A DNA stretch of 64,000 nucleotides from contig BSQZ01000015.1 in assembly GCA_033239005.1 (NCBI GenBank), positions 6,389,001 through 6,453,000 of the forward strand, read 5' to 3'. The stretch comes from Lamellibrachia satsuma (lineage: Eukaryota > Annelida > Polychaeta > Sabellida > Siboglinidae). Shown piece by piece: positions 1 through 16,500 of this stretch; positions within the stretch are counted from its first letter, which is position 1, and each line of letters opens with the position of its first letter. The notes beneath the pieces are model-generated. The model did not search any database and had not been told where the DNA came from. It was given only the letters and a program-made list of their open reading frames with translations. The position numbers and the translations under genes were made by a program.

Positions 1-334
1 CCGAGTCAATAACATTAGCAAGTAGCATTGTCCCACATAAATATATATATATAGTAATTATAATAATGAAAAAGGGTGACACAGGTAGAATCACTAGTTC
101 CGGAACTGAGCATATTTTACTCAGGTTGTTGCAGTGGTTGTACCTTTATTCACTTTATTTTAAATCGCTTAGCAGATTATTCTGGTGTAGAACATAGCTT
201 TTAAGGTATTCACTGGCAAGGACGTAGACTGACATAAGGTCAACTACATTGGATTGCCAGTGGTATATCAAGTGCCAACTGAAACAATGACACAGCATAC
301 AAGACAAAATAACAACACTACTGTGTTGTAACTA

Positions 335-2416
<2,082 letters not shown>

Positions 2417-2604
2417 CTTGACCGGCTGAAGACAGCTACTATTTACACACTCCTCACTTGTCACAAATGAGACAACAAATTAAACTATCCAACTTGACTC
2501 AGGTGAAATTCTATCTTCGTGAAACTGTAAGGATCCATATCTGAAAAAGGAAACATATTACAAATGTGACAATAATATATTCTTAGGGAATTGAGCAGGT
2601 CCAG

Positions 2605-2930
2605 TGACATGCGACACGCCTAGTACCGGAAACAAAAGGTCTACCATATAACAGCAGACTGAAAGAGTTAGATCTTCCAACCCTAACGTACAGAAGACAG
2701 AGAACAGATCGATGTCATCCAAATGTTAAAAATCATCAGAGGGATTGACTGAGTCAACCAGGATTCTAAGTGTCCGCTGTGTCCATTGAAGAATATGTTC
2801 CTAAAAGACACTGGAACAACAAGAGACCGCAGTGAGAAACTCCACGTACTGCAGAGAGCAGGACTAGCTGAGACACAACAGTCACCCAGCTCAAGTCCCA
2901 ACTGAGAAGAGAATGGAGAGAACAACCACA
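2605..2930 (+). pseudogene. Degraded LINE reverse-transcriptase C-terminal fragment
   Basis: Plus-strand reading gives ATRLVPETKGLPYNSRLKEL then DLPTLTYRRQRTD, and after a frameshift VIQMLKIIRGID. This is the conserved region after the RT domain of CR1/L2-like LINEs. No start codon or intact frame remains. Confidence 0.7.
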
Positions 2931-3866
2931 CCTGTTATAGTTACCATTAGGCAAACCAGAACAACGAAGCTTGATGCTTGATGTAGTGCTCCCTTTACAG
3001 CTGTCACAGCTAATCTGGGATTGGTGCGGTGCGTGATGTCAACAGCGAGTCAAAATAAAAAATTATGAAAGGTGATCCAAAACGAGAAGAAAAGAGTTAA
3101 AAAGTGAATAAAAACAAAGGGTGCAACTATATATAAAAACTTGTCAACTTTAGAGGATGTGGATGACATGCAAGAGTTGCATTTCCCTGATGGTTTATAT
3201 GACGACTCACAAGAAGGCTGGTAGTGATGGAGCAATGTATAGAACAGCAGATGGTGGAAGTCTGTTTTGTGGGCAATTATGCCAAATGATCAACCCTACC
3301 ATCATTCTTCAAATTTAGTTTATCTATGTAAATAAGGTACCATTTTGAAGATAAACATTTGTACTAAAGGAAAATATGATGGATGTATCAATATCATTGC
3401 ATGAATCACAAAATATTTAATGTCAAAGACATTTAAGAAAAATTCAACTTTCTGAAAAAAGTAGTTTTTCCATCATATCTTCTTTTTTGTTACAGAGTTT
3501 TTAATGTAGTAATGAGATAGAGTGTCACAGTAGTCTAACTGTCAAATTTCTTTCTCTGTGTTAAGCATGGTTATAGGAATCCTGGTTCCAATTTGGGTCA
3601 CATCAGGCATGTATGTCCGTAAGAGAATTTTTTTATTGTTTTGTCTAGTAATTGCTTAATAATAATAAAAAAATATGCAAAGTACATTTTTAGTCCTGAG
3701 TATGCACAAGTACTTAACTCTATTTTATTCATCATAGTTTATGGTTTATCTTCATTATGGATTTACACATTTTATGTACATCAATAACGCTGTACACCCA
3801 CAGCACAATTCTCAACAGTGCAAAATTGATAGGGCTACCACATTTTGTCACATATTTGAACTACAC

Positions 3867-4073
3867 TGGATAGTGGATACATACAATATATAACTAACCA
3901 TGTGGATAGTGGATACATACAATATATAACTAACCATGTGCATAGTGGATACATACAATATATAACTAACCATGTGGATAGTGGATACATACAATATATA
4001 ACTAACCATGTGGATAGTGGATACATACAATATATAATTAACCATGTGGATAGTAGATACATACAATATATAA
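3867..4073. repeat. Minisatellite, 36-bp unit, about 5.7 copies
   Basis: Near-identical units of the form tggatagtggatacatacaa plus tatataactaacca. The unit is a multiple of three, so chance open frames appear on both strands; these are not genes. Confidence 0.95.
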
Positions 4074-5049
4074 CTTTTTTATTTAATGCTAGTTCTGTCA
4101 TAAGGGAAAACTGCTATGCAGAGCACTGGAATTCTACATCGACTGGAATATCAGTATTGACACATCAAGAAGCACATGGATGGGAAATACAATTACAACA
4201 TCCTAACATAGGAATTTGATTAACCAAGGATATGTAAAATAGAGTGTCCCAACTCAACGCAGGTTATCTTTGGGAGTCTTGTCACCATAGTGGCTCCAAA
4301 TAGACCCATCCAAAATGCATAAATTGCAGTAGTATTAACTCATAAAAAAATCATGAAACTACAACAAATACCTAGTATTGTTTTTCAATGTTACACTGTC
4401 ACTTCATCTGTGTAAACTATTTGTATGAAATTGCAAATTATATGTTTGTGGGTATACATGTATGTATATGTATTTTTTTACCTGACAAATGTTGTGTAGC
4501 TGCTGCACCACATCTGTTTTGTCATTATGTTATATTCTTTTCTTATATCCTGCTTAGGCAGGCGAGCAAATTTTAAAATAGATTCCCAAAATAATTTTTT
4601 TAGCTTTTCGTAAGGTGGATCTCACGCTAGCGAAATATGCTGTCTTGGTGAGAATCTCCATTGACTATATACTATACACACTTATATCATTCTATACGTG
4701 TATGGATATTGTTTGATACTAGTAAAAAAATTAATTATTCTCTCTCTTAGAATCTGGTCCATTTGGAAAAAAAATTAAGAAAAATAGCATGCAAAAATGG
4801 GAAAAACTTAAAAAGTGCTTATAGATCTGACATACTAAAATTAAATAGTTTATTTTAACTATTTTCAAGAAGTACAAATAAACAAAGCAAACCTATTTAC
4901 AAAAAAAACAATGAGACAATGATGGGAAGAACATAAATACTCCAGTACATGAACATCGTCTTGTTCTCTGATAACATCAAAGTCTACTTGCTAGAATTTT
5001 TATAAGAAACTATATTTATTATTAAATATCTAGTTGGATGACCTTATTT

Positions 5050-5740
5050 ATTGAACTAATGGTTGATTGTGAGACAAGTTGTGCATCCATGTTTTACTGA
5101 ATATCGCAGCTGTTCACTGTTCTTTAGTTTACATCTCAGCCAAACAGTTCTCCTGTTTCTCTGTTTATTATGCTGCATAAGCCTGACTGTAATGGCTTCT
5201 TGAAAAGCCCAACATATATTTATCTTTGAAAAGAACGAGAACAGACTGAACATTATTGGTGGAACAGTTGAGATTCAAAGTGTATTTTGTTCATTTAACA
5301 AAGTAGCATGTCACGAACTCTTTGACAATAATTAATGATTGGTATTATGGAGTGTTTTAGAGCTGATGGGTATCTTTTTGCATACGAACATCTGGGTTAG
5401 TTTACCAAGTTCAGTTAGAGTATTGCTAAGAGACTACTTTTGTACATTACAGTTATTCAAAGATGCATGGTTGTCATTGAATAATGCAATTGTTCAGTTA
5501 ATTATTTTTAATATTATGTCACAATGATCTCGTGTCTATGTTTCTTTATTAGTTATGCTGCATGAGCATTGATGAAATGGCTTCCTAAGAATGCCAACAT
5601 ATTTTGACTTGAAACAGAAAGAACACAGACTGAACATCGGGCTATCAGTGAAACTGCTGAAAATTATGATTTCGTTCATAAAACATTAAATAAAATGTCA
5701 TGAATATTCTGATTATTCATAATATATGCATTTTAAAAGT
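5050..5740. repeat. Diverged tandem duplication (about 390-bp spacing)
   Basis: Segments near 5140-5260 and 5535-5660 share ttatgctgca, atggcttc, ccaacatat and agactgaacat in the same order. The copies differ by many substitutions and indels. Confidence 0.6.
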
Positions 5741-6189
5741 TTTATTTCAATTAGTCATGTTTTGAAGTTGATATTATGTTATTTGTGCATTTTAAATAGT
5801 GAAATGTTAAGTGTAAATCCATAACATTCAGAGATGTACATCCATAACAGGAAAAGTGTACATCCATAATGGCAGACACATGAACCCGTGACATAGTTAC
5901 TAGCAGGAAATTAATTAATTTATACTTTATTTGGAAGCTTAAAGTCTAGTGTACAAAGTACTACAAACACAGTTTTGTTATATTTTTATGCATGCATACT
6001 TCACAGAGTTTTTGAAGTGTTTGAAGCAACACTCGAAAATAATTTTCTCTGAGTATATGTCCATAAAGGGATTATTTTTAGAACATCTTTCAAAAATGAG
6101 TAAAGCTGGAGGGCTGTCATTTGGCATGTTAATACTACTTGGTAGGTTACATACTATGCATACTTTACTTGTTGGTAATTTTGGAGCAG

Positions 6190-6330
6190 TGATCATTTCA
6201 TCTTAGGTCTTGTGACATGGTGACTCCTAGGTAGTCATGTTTTTGGATGTGTGTTAATGGTTCTTCCAGCAGTGTATATTGATGAAGTTCATGGTTGTAT
6301 TTACACGTGATGGTGTGGACTGCACATTTT
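6190..6330 (-). pseudogene. LINE reverse-transcriptase fragment
   Basis: The minus-strand reading has NHELHQYTLLEEPLTHIQKH then DYLGVTMSQDLR. This is the post-catalytic segment of CR1/L2-type RT (usually KYLGVTISSDL). Only about 50 residues are recognisable. Confidence 0.65.
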
Positions 6331-7450
6331 GCAATAGCAACAACACTTACCAAATCAATATTGAACACCTGAACAATGCCAACAGAATAACCAACCAACT
6401 TGAGACGGTCTCATTACTCAAAACTGGGTAATTATTGACCATGTTTATGTTAAGGTATGTACTTACATTTATAACTGGGCCAATTAAGGAGCCTAGTCCT
6501 TTACAGGAAGAAGAATTGCAATTAGCTTTTAATAGGCTTTGAATTTATTTTCAAAAGTATGCATACATGTTACATGTTTAATCAATTATTGTGTTGTGTT
6601 CTGGAACTTCACACACAGGTACCCATATGGAAAATGTTGGGTACACATGACAAGCGTATATGTTCCAATCTCTGATCATGGCATCACCTCACTAATTCAT
6701 CACTGACACTGATGAAATCGGTGAGTGAAAACTTAAACAAGCCGGTTTCCTGATTAAAATGCAGATTCCCTACAGTTTTAATACTTACTAGGTTGGTGTT
6801 ATTGCCATTTACCTATGTGCACACGTTATAGACATGGTAACATATAACCTGTAAATGTCACTATATTATAATAAAACGTAATTCGGTTAATTATGTGGAA
6901 GATAAGCAGTACCTCCAGGCGATAACGGCTGTCATGTCAGTGTTGGCGAACTGCACTCGTGTATGAATGCGATGTCAAATTTCGCAAAATGTCGCACATG
7001 CATTATTAGAGAAAACCTGATAACCAATTGACGATATCTAGTAAACCGTGATGTAATCCGGTGGTCTATATTAAATCATGTTTTATTTTAATATAGACAA
7101 ACTCAATTGTAATGCCTCAGATCTATTTTCATTGATGAGCGCAATGATTCCCATTTTTGTTGCGGTTCGTTGCTATGGCGGTAACGAAGGAAAGAAACCA
7201 ATTTCTTTAAAGATTACCTGCCTATTTTGTTCGAAATGATCCGGTTTAAAATTACTTACTCATTAGCTATACCATTGTTTATCTTAGTTAAATAAAATGG
7301 CTATTTTTATAATCGATGATTCTTCGTGAGTCACGTTAGCAAGGTGGCACAGCGTTTATGTGGATGTCCATGGTGTATGGATGCATGATTAATCAATTGT
7401 GTCAGTCAAAATAAGCTTCCGGCTTCTGCTCGACTAAAATTGGTCGCAAC

Positions 7451-7579
7451 ATGGCACAAAAGGGTGTAACCGTTGCTAACACGGAATTCCCGTTGTATGC
7501 CATTCATATGATTGGAGATCAACATGTCTTGATAGCTGGCGGAGGAGGCCAAGCTAAAACAGGGGTTGGAAATGCAATT
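7451..7579 (+). CDS. PREB: PREB exon 1 (start codon)
   Basis: Forty-three codons from ATG (context gcaacATGG) to a gtaagc donor, phase 0. It encodes FPLYAIHMIGDQHVLIAGGG and the rest of the glycine-rich loop. Confidence 0.93.
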
Positions 7580-10500
7580 GTAAGCTCATTTAAGTCGCTT
7601 GCTGTTAATGCCGTGGCTATCCGCTATACTAGGCTGCTCAGCCACGACACCGCTGCTCAATGTTGCCAGTGTTGGCCGGTACAATTAGAGTAATTAACAC
7701 ATGCCGAGTAATTAGACTGGTAATTAGTCGCTGAACGGTCCATATGCTTATATAGAGTCAACTTCCAGATTACATTATTATTTTTCCGTGACAAATCACG
7801 TCAAATCTAAATTCCAGACTTCCACAGCCCAGTGCCAGGCACAGAAAATCTTATCACATATGATATGCCATATGGAGCCTTCATATGACACCGCTCCATC
7901 AGAGTGGTGTGGGATGTTTTGGCCTATGATGGATATGGTCCGAAAGCACAATTTTCGCAACCAGTGGTTTGTGAACCGTTTTTGTTCGCATGGGCCGAAC
8001 CCACCGTTTAAATGCAAGCGGTACCAGCAGACTCTGCCTCTGTGAGCCATAACTGTTTCTCTAGTGTTACGATAATTTTCAATCCTCTTTCAGAGCCAAA
8101 GGAAAAGAGTATCAACTTGCATATTCTACATAAATTCTTCAGAATTATGGGATACACAGGGGAAGTGTTATTCACTGAATTATAATATAGAATATATGAA
8201 GTGGCTAGTGCTCCGGACCCGTAAGCACAACTGTAAAGCTATTGGTCCGGCACTGTTTCATACAATGTGCGCATGCAGACGGTCAACAAATCATTAATAA
8301 ACCAGGTGCTAAACACCAGAATATTATCTGATGCTCAACTTTGAAAAAGTAATGATACATCAGTATTTGAAAAGTATAGCGTGGTCTCTTCTCTTCTTTC
8401 AACGATCTCAAAAGTATTAGAGACATCTTTAGTTTAGGCAGGCAGTTATATCTTCATACTTTGATTATTGACAACAAGACAGGTTTTATACATAACTGTG
8501 CTTGAATGTACATATAATTGTTAAATTAGACAACAATGATGTTCTAATATAGCAATAAACATATTCTTCAACCTTTTCGAAGACCAAGACATAGGCCTAT
8601 TTTTTACTACATGAGATGTGCGGCAACTTAGCACTGATTCATATGTTGCCCGGCACTGGCACAACTTTAGCTGCTTCTATTTTTTACTGGCAGGTTTTCA
8701 TTGTGCATATGAAGTGCCAGACCACTAGCCATTTTGTAATACATGCGGGTCCAGACCTATAGCAATAGCCTATAATATATTATGTAGAAAACAGACATAT
8801 TCCTATTTCTATAATTTGCCCAACTTGCATATTCTAAGTGAATTCTTTCAGAATTATGGGATATGCAAGGAAACATTACAGGCTACATTACTGATAATAC
8901 ATGATAATATATTACGTTGACAACAGACATATTTGATGAATTCTAAGTTAATTATGGAGCAAAATTGCATTTGATGTGTTCATATAAATAAATAAATAGT
9001 TAACTTATATAGCACCAAGTCTAGTTAAAAACTACAAAATTTAATTTAAAATTAGATAATTAAATTATATTAACATTTCATTAAACAAATTCATTAAAAT
9101 AAAATAATTAAATTTCATTAAAATAAAACGACAGAAACATAAAAAATTAGATGAAATAATGAAATTACATTAATATTAAAGAATAATTTTTTTATAAATA
9201 ACTACATTGTAATAGAATTGAATAGTATAACTAGTAAATTTGTCGTAAATACATGCAGGTGATATAACAGTTCAGAACTAAAATGGCTTAAAGCCAAATC
9301 TAAAAGTCTTTCTATCTGTTAAAATGTTGCTTAACCCATTAGACCCCACAACGGCCGCGGCCGGCCTCTCTGTGCAGTCCTGGAACGACCACCACCGGCC
9401 GCATACAGGACCCACTATTAAAAAAAATCCTGGCAAATAACTACTGAACTAAACGCTACAAAATTTTGCCATACCCTAGCGGATACATTTTGCAACAACA
9501 ACAGCGTTACATGCATGTGTTGCCCTTTCGGAAATCTTTTTTGTTCACGCTATTTTGAAAATTTTTATTTCTATATTTGTCATGATAAAATATGGTGTAA
9601 CCTGAAAAATAACCGTCAGAATTTGATATTGTTTTCATTGGTGCAAAGCTAACACATATAGCTATATTTTCTTCGCTGAGTTGCGTAGGGTTATAGCATG
9701 GGATCACAGTCGCAAGTTTCAGTGTTTTAACAAATGTACTATTTTGTCTTTGCAAATTGTGATCAAATGTCAACATTTTATTAATATATCCTATTTCTAT
9801 GTATACATGCATGTGGAGAAATTGCTACTCTTAAAAATAAACACAACTTGTAATTGTCAATATTGAATAGTTTTTCCTACAGATTTTTGAACACAAGGAG
9901 GTAAAATCGCTCGAAATTTGCCAGAAATCCTGGGAACATGGTGGCATGTTTTAATAAAATCGTGGGGCCTAATGGGTTAAAATAGAGTACTTTTAAAGTC
10001 ATTTTAAAAGTAATATCACTGGTCAGTTCACATAGTGACAGTGGCAGGTCAGGAGTGGCCGCCACAAATCTCATGTCCCCAACTTTGCATCTTGTTCTAT
10101 GTCTGGCAAGTAGATGTTTTTCAGCTGACCGAAGGAACCTGGTAGGCTTGTGGAGCGAGACAAGGTCACACAGATACATTGACCCACAGTTGTTGACAGC
10201 TGTGTGGACCAGTGACAGGCCCTTCAGGTAGCCAATGCAGGTCTCTAAGTACTGGAGTGACGCTGGCACACTTGGGCACCCTTACAATGAATCTGGCAGA
10301 CACGTTTTGTACACGCTGTAGTCTAACAAAGTTCTTGTCCCTAGTGCCATACAGTAGGAGTTACAGTAGTCTAGTCTCGATGTGATTAGTGCATTGGTCT
10401 TTCTCAGCAGAAACTTATTTATCTGGCGGAATATGACCATGTGTGTGTGTGTGTGGGTTCATTCACATTATCACATGCCGAATGAAGTCAAACGTCTCAT

Positions 10501-13500
10501 ATTTACAAGTTTGTATGCTTTCGGTGGAATGTCATATTGGATATTGAAATCACCAACGATGAGTGATGGAACAATGGAGAGAGCAATATCAGTAAATAAA
10601 GTTCTTCTAGCAAACATGATGTTGTGCCAGACATAGGTGGGTGGTAGAGGGCGCACATGTCGAAGGGCGTCACATTGTTTCCCTTCTAATAATAATAATT
10701 TTATTAACATGGCAACTATAACTGTTGAATTGTACAATTGGCACAGTAAAACAAACAATGATAATAAATTAATTAAGAAAAATTATGACTTAAAATGTAA
10801 CAAATTTAAAAGGTGCATGAACATCATGTTTAAAGTTATGGTTGTAAATAAACAAAATAAGAATAGGCTTAGACATACATAGGCAAATATAAAGGATGTA
10901 ATCATAAATTAAAACAGGCAATACAGTAGTAAAATAAATGATATGGCCTACTACTATTCCGTACAAAGTAAATAATTTATAAATGAGTTCATAATTACTG
11001 CCAGTGTCTTAAAGCATGTGGTATGAACAAATTCTGAAATCTTGCAGTTCTGCAACATGGCACACAGTAAGTCCTACTGTTTTGAGTTGTGTACAGAGTT
11101 TCCTGGAGGGGAGGCAGAAGATGGTGTAATTTATAGCTGCTCCCTCCGGCCTGACAGCATTGGTAGATTGGCTGCGGTGATGACTTCGGTGTATGACTTA
11201 TCTTGGAAAATGATCTGTATTGCCCGTCTCTGAATGTATTCTATCTGTTTTGTTTGCTTTTTTGTAAGGCTCGTGTGCCACACTTGGCATGCGTATTCCA
11301 ATACCGATCGGACGATTGACGTGTATATGTTGAGGAGATGGTGAGGGTCAATGCCGGCTGTTTTGAGAAGGATGATAAAATATAGACGTTTTATAGTGAC
11401 TTCGTCTATGTGTGATGTTAACTTGTTGGATTGGTCTACCGCCAATGGTTAGCAGTGCAATGTCTGGAGTCGATTTCTTGAAACGCATTCGCATTTCTTT
11501 TGTCTGATCGTAATCCAGTGCCATTTTGTTACTCGTTGTCCATTGCCTGACTTCGTCTGCTGCTATTTGGAGTTGTGCAATCATCGATATATTTTATATG
11601 TTCGCATACTGTTTGCAGATCAATAATATGGTGTGGGAAGCTGATTGGTCCAAATATAGTGCCTTGTGGGACGCTTGGGACACATTTCGTCATTAAGATG
11701 TGATGGTCGACTCAGTCAAACGCTTTGCTGAAATTGAAGTATCCATACTATGGTTCCAGGGGCCTAAACCGCAGATTTCCACTTGTGTACAAGCTTGACC
11801 AGTGCATATACGGTTGATGTTCCTCTGATTGGCCCATATTACTGAGGATCAACCTGGTCCATGGTAATGTCCGTTATCCATGTGCACATGAATTTCTCCT
11901 TCAGTCGAGCTCACAGCAATTCCATATGCTCGAACAATTGTAACGGAAGTAGTTGGAACGTGTATGAATCTCAATGCATGAGACTAACACCTGCCTCGCT
12001 GCCTTGGCACATTGATTTAGCTGTAGCCGTCAGGTGTAAGTTCAGTAATGAGAGCAGAGTCACTGTCTCGCTTCAGCCAGGTCTCCTTGATTGCTAGCAG
12101 ATCAATAGCATCCCCATGAATATATTCATTGATGGGTAACGTTTTATTCCTTACACTTTGAGCATTCATCAACACTAGGTGTACTTCAGCTTGTTTGGCA
12201 GGTTGCATATTGCAAAGTTTGTTTACATCATTTTGCAGTGCAATGTTTGTGCAGTTCTGATTAGGAGTGCTGAAATGTTCTTGCACAGCGAATGTGTGAC
12301 ACGTTAGTGGGTGGTCGATGTCTGGTCACTGTTGGAATTAGTCATTTTCTGTGAATGCCACCTCGGCAGCCGCGCCTCGTTGGCAACCTTGCAGCTATGG
12401 CGTGTTCAATCGTGGTCTCCCAAACACTGTGTTTTGCACCTGCTGTGACTAAAAAGTCCGATGTTTGAGTGGCAGTCTCTGCTACAGATGGTACAAGTGT
12501 AGACAGTTTGATGTAGAGGCATGGCAGTCAATGTCCTTTCTCTCCTACGCTCTCTCTTCTCAGTCCACAGTTCGTTTCTTCTGCCTTCCTCAAATCACTC
12601 TGCACAGTCTGTCTCCAGTTGTGGTCTGCTGTAGCAGATTCCTAGGACTCGATGCTGATCTGGGCAGATTTGATATCTCGTTTGCAAGCGTCTCTGAACT
12701 GCAGAACTGGACAGCCAACATGCCTTGCACCAGAGGCAAGCTCATCGTAGAGGACATCCTTTGGAATACGTCCATCCTCCATGCGGCAGACATGGCTAAG
12801 TCAATGCAGACGTCACTGACTTAGTAGGGCTAACTTGCTGGGGATGTCTGCATGCTCAAGGACATCATTGTTTGGTGTGTTCCTGCCAGGTGATGCCAAG
12901 TATGTGTCTGAGGCATTAGAGATGAAAACTGTTGAGGTCTGTTGTGAACACTTCGCTACCGTAGAGCAGGGTGCTTAGGACACAAGCCTGGTATACTCGA
13001 AACTTGGTGTTCTCAACTGTTCTCCCTCTTGCATAGCCTTGACATGATCGATGCTACCTTTTCGATGCGCTAATTTATCTCTACATTGAGTGATAGGTAG
13101 CTGGTGATGGTTGACTCTAGGTGTGTGAACCCCTGCACTACCTCCAGAGTGTGGTCATCAGTGCTGATGACTGGAGCTTCACTGACTTCTTAGCCCATGA
13201 CATTGATCTTTTTCAGACTTAGGGTCAGGCCAAATTATGTGCACGCCTGGGCAAGTTGGTCTATGAGCCTCTGGAGGCTATCTTTAGTCAGCGATATCAG
13301 TGAAGATCATCTCCCTGATCAGGACCTGTTGTACTTTGGTTTTCGCAACCAGACAGGCCAGGTTTAACAACTTGCCATCAGTACTTGAATGTTGGTACAC
13401 ATGAAGATTAGCCGAAGGCATTGGAAAGCAGCAAGAATGAAGGATATCACAAACAAAGTTGGTGAAAGGATGCAACCCTGCTTCACACCATTGCAAATTG

Positions 13501-16500
13501 GGAAGGCTTTCGATGATGATCCATCGTGTTGCACTGTGCCATGCATGTCTTCATGGAGTGAGGTAATCATACTCAGCAGCTTTGGGGGACATCCAATCTT
13601 CTCGGGGAGTGTGAAGAGTCCAATTCTGTTGACCAGGTCACAAGCCTTTGTCAGATCGAAAAAGGCGATGTATATTTGTATAGTGGTCTCCTCTATTCCC
13701 TACATTTCTCATGCAACTGTTGCAGCGAGAATAACATGCAGGCATACTCCTCTGTAGTTGTTGCAGTCACTATGATCGCCTTTATTCTTGTAAAGGGTGA
13801 CAATGTTGGCGTCATGCATGTCTTGAGGCACTGAGCCTCTCCCCAAATACAGGCAGAGAAGCTTGTATAGACATTTCAGCAAAGCAGGCTTCCCACACTT
13901 GATCACCTCAGGTGGTGTGTCAACAGCCCCACTGAGCTCATCCACAGTTGATTCGTCGTCGGGATATGCCATGACTGACAATCCCCCAAAACCATCCAGT
14001 ACTGCGTCTGTAATAACAGTTTCCCTGGAGTAAAGCTCAACATTTTCCCAAGGGAAGTTGGCCACATTCTATGGTCCAATCCCACTCAGGTGTTGAAGAA
14101 ATGGGAAAAAAACACTCCATGTATATTGTGGGCCAATACCACCATTTTTATCATTCTGCTGCCAACACAACACTACTAGAATGGGCTGAGATGACTACTT
14201 GAATCCATTACTAATGCAGATTTCTGGGAAGTAGTTTGAACCCACCATTTACATGGGCAGAAATTAGTGGGCCAAACCATCTATTGGCGGTGGCTGAACC
14301 CATGAAGGTGTCTGGGGCAAAGCAAATCCGGGACCAATATAGAGCCCCATATGGGACCAATATAGAGCCCCATATGGGACCAATATAGAGCCCCATATGG
14401 GACCAATATAGAGCCCCATATGGGACCCATATGGCACTTTTAAGTAGGTTGCATTTCAACAAGAGGGTACTTGGATAATACGATAAATGTAACCAGGAAT
14501 CTATATAACATGGACCACAGTGACATCAAACAGATACTACCAAGACAGCATGCAATCATTAAATGAGCATTAACAAACTGTTAGCAGAATCATTACTTTA
14601 ATGTTAACGTTACTCTAACAGTTTTTGGTTTATTTCTAAATGTTAATTAACATTTATTTTTAAATGTTAATTTCTAACCATAGTGGAATGCAAATCAAAC
14701 CTTTTTTATGGTACATCCACATTTAAATTAGTATGGAATAACACTACACCATTCTTGGTACATGTGCATACAAAGGGTTACTATTCATCAAAACAAAGCA
14801 ACAGTATGTTTACTATACATTAAAAAAACTTTATTTTACAACATCAACAATGTTTCCTGGCACAGCCACTACTTGATTCTGTTTTTCTTTCTCCTCTCTC
14901 CTTCCTGCCTACATCCTTCCTGCTTCCATCCCTTCTCTCTCCTTCGTCCCTACATACTTCCTGCCTACATCCCTCATCTCTTCTTCCTACATCCCTTCTT
15001 TCTCCTTCCTGCCTACATCCCTTCTCTCTCTTTCCTGCCTACACACATCCTGTCTACATCCCTTCTTTCTCCTTCCCACCTAATTCCTTCCCACCAACAT
15101 CCTTCTCTCTCCTTCATGCCTACATCCCTTCTTTCTCCTTCCTGCCTACATCCTTCCTACCTACATCACTTCTCTCTCCTTCTTGCCTACATCCCTTCTC
15201 TCTCCTTCCTGCCTAATTCCTTCCTGCCTACACCCCTTCTCTCTCCTTCCCGCCTACATCCTTCCTGCCTACATCCCTTCTTTCTCCTTCCAATCTAATT
15301 CCTTCCTGCCTACATCCCTTCTCTCTCCTTCATGCCTATATCCTTCCTGTCTACATCACTTCCCTCTCCTTCATGTCTACATCCCTACTCTCTCCTTCCT
15401 GCCTACATCCATCATCTCTCCTTCCTTCCTATATCCCTACTCTCTCCTTCCTGCCTACATCCATCATCTCTCCTTCCTGCCTATATCCCTACTCTCTCCT
15501 TCCTGCCTACATCCATCATCTCTCCTTCCTGCCTATAGCCCTACTCTCTCCTTCCTGCCTACATCCATCATCTATCCTTCCTGCCTATATCCCTACTCTC
15601 TCCTTCCTGCCTACATCCATCATCTCTCCTTCCTGCCTACATCCCTACTCTCTCCTTCCTGCCTACATCCATCATCTATCCTTCCTGCCTACATCCCTAC
15701 TCTCTCCTTCCTGCATACATCCATCGTCTCTCCTTCCTGCCTACATCCCTACTCTCTCCTTCCTGCATACATCCATCATCTCTCCTTCCTGCCTATATCC
15801 ATACTCTCTCCATCCTGCATACATCCATCATCTCTCCTTCCTGCCTATATCCCTACTCTCTCTTTCCTGCCTACATCCCTCATCTCTCCTTCCTGCATAC
15901 ATCCCTTCTACATTGTCAACTGTCACCTCATTGTCAACTGTCACCTGTGTTCCACTCTGCTCTTGGGTAATATTAATTATTTTGGTATAAACTAATATTT
16001 TAGTACACCCACATTTCTCACATAACAAGACAAACTGTGAACAATAACAAGCTGTTTGGTTGTATGGAGGCTTATTAAAAGGTAATGAAATAGCATTTTG
16101 TTGTTTGCAACTGCATTCATTTGTTCTGGTGTGATCAGGAGATTTACGAGCTGAAACACCTGGATGGATCCTGCGAACTACGGAAGGTGATGTCGTTTGA
16201 CACAGATCGGGCGGCACCAATGAACTGCACTGTGATCAAGGATGATAAGAACTACACAGTTGCCTTGGGGATGGACGAAAAATGCGTCATCTACTCATTG
16301 CGACATAAAATCATTACACCGAAGAAAGGATCAGAACGTAAGTCACATGGAATGAGTTAAGCTAACTGGAAATATTTTAGAGACAAATTGTCAAATACAC
16401 ATCTAAGTATATCTTGCATTGCATGTTGTTTAATACAAATTGTTCTAACAAAGTAATAGTAATAACACACTCCCAGGCCCACGCATGCGCGTGCACACAC

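Larger units (their letters stand above)
2417..7450. other. Interval between divergent PPP1R42 and PREB
   Basis: It must contain both promoters and 5' UTRs, but I see no TATA box, CpG cluster or further exon that I can support. It holds two LINE fragments, a 36-bp minisatellite and a diverged duplication, each listed separately. The remainder (3240-3860, 4080-5050, 5750-6190 and 6420-7450) is AT-rich with nothing recognised. Confidence 0.6.

Noticed and set aside
7788..8050. Overlapping frames of 84-85 residues on both strands after PREB exon 1
   Set aside because: Located in PREB intron 1 without homology or splice sites matching the neighbouring exons.
12465..12824. 119-residue plus-strand frame
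   Set aside because: Antisense of the LINE that is recognisable on the minus strand (12460-14070).
14762..15995. Ser/Pro/Leu-rich plus-strand frames of 178-270 residues
   Set aside because: They arise from the pyrimidine-rich repeat in PREB intron 1; all three frames are open, which argues against coding.
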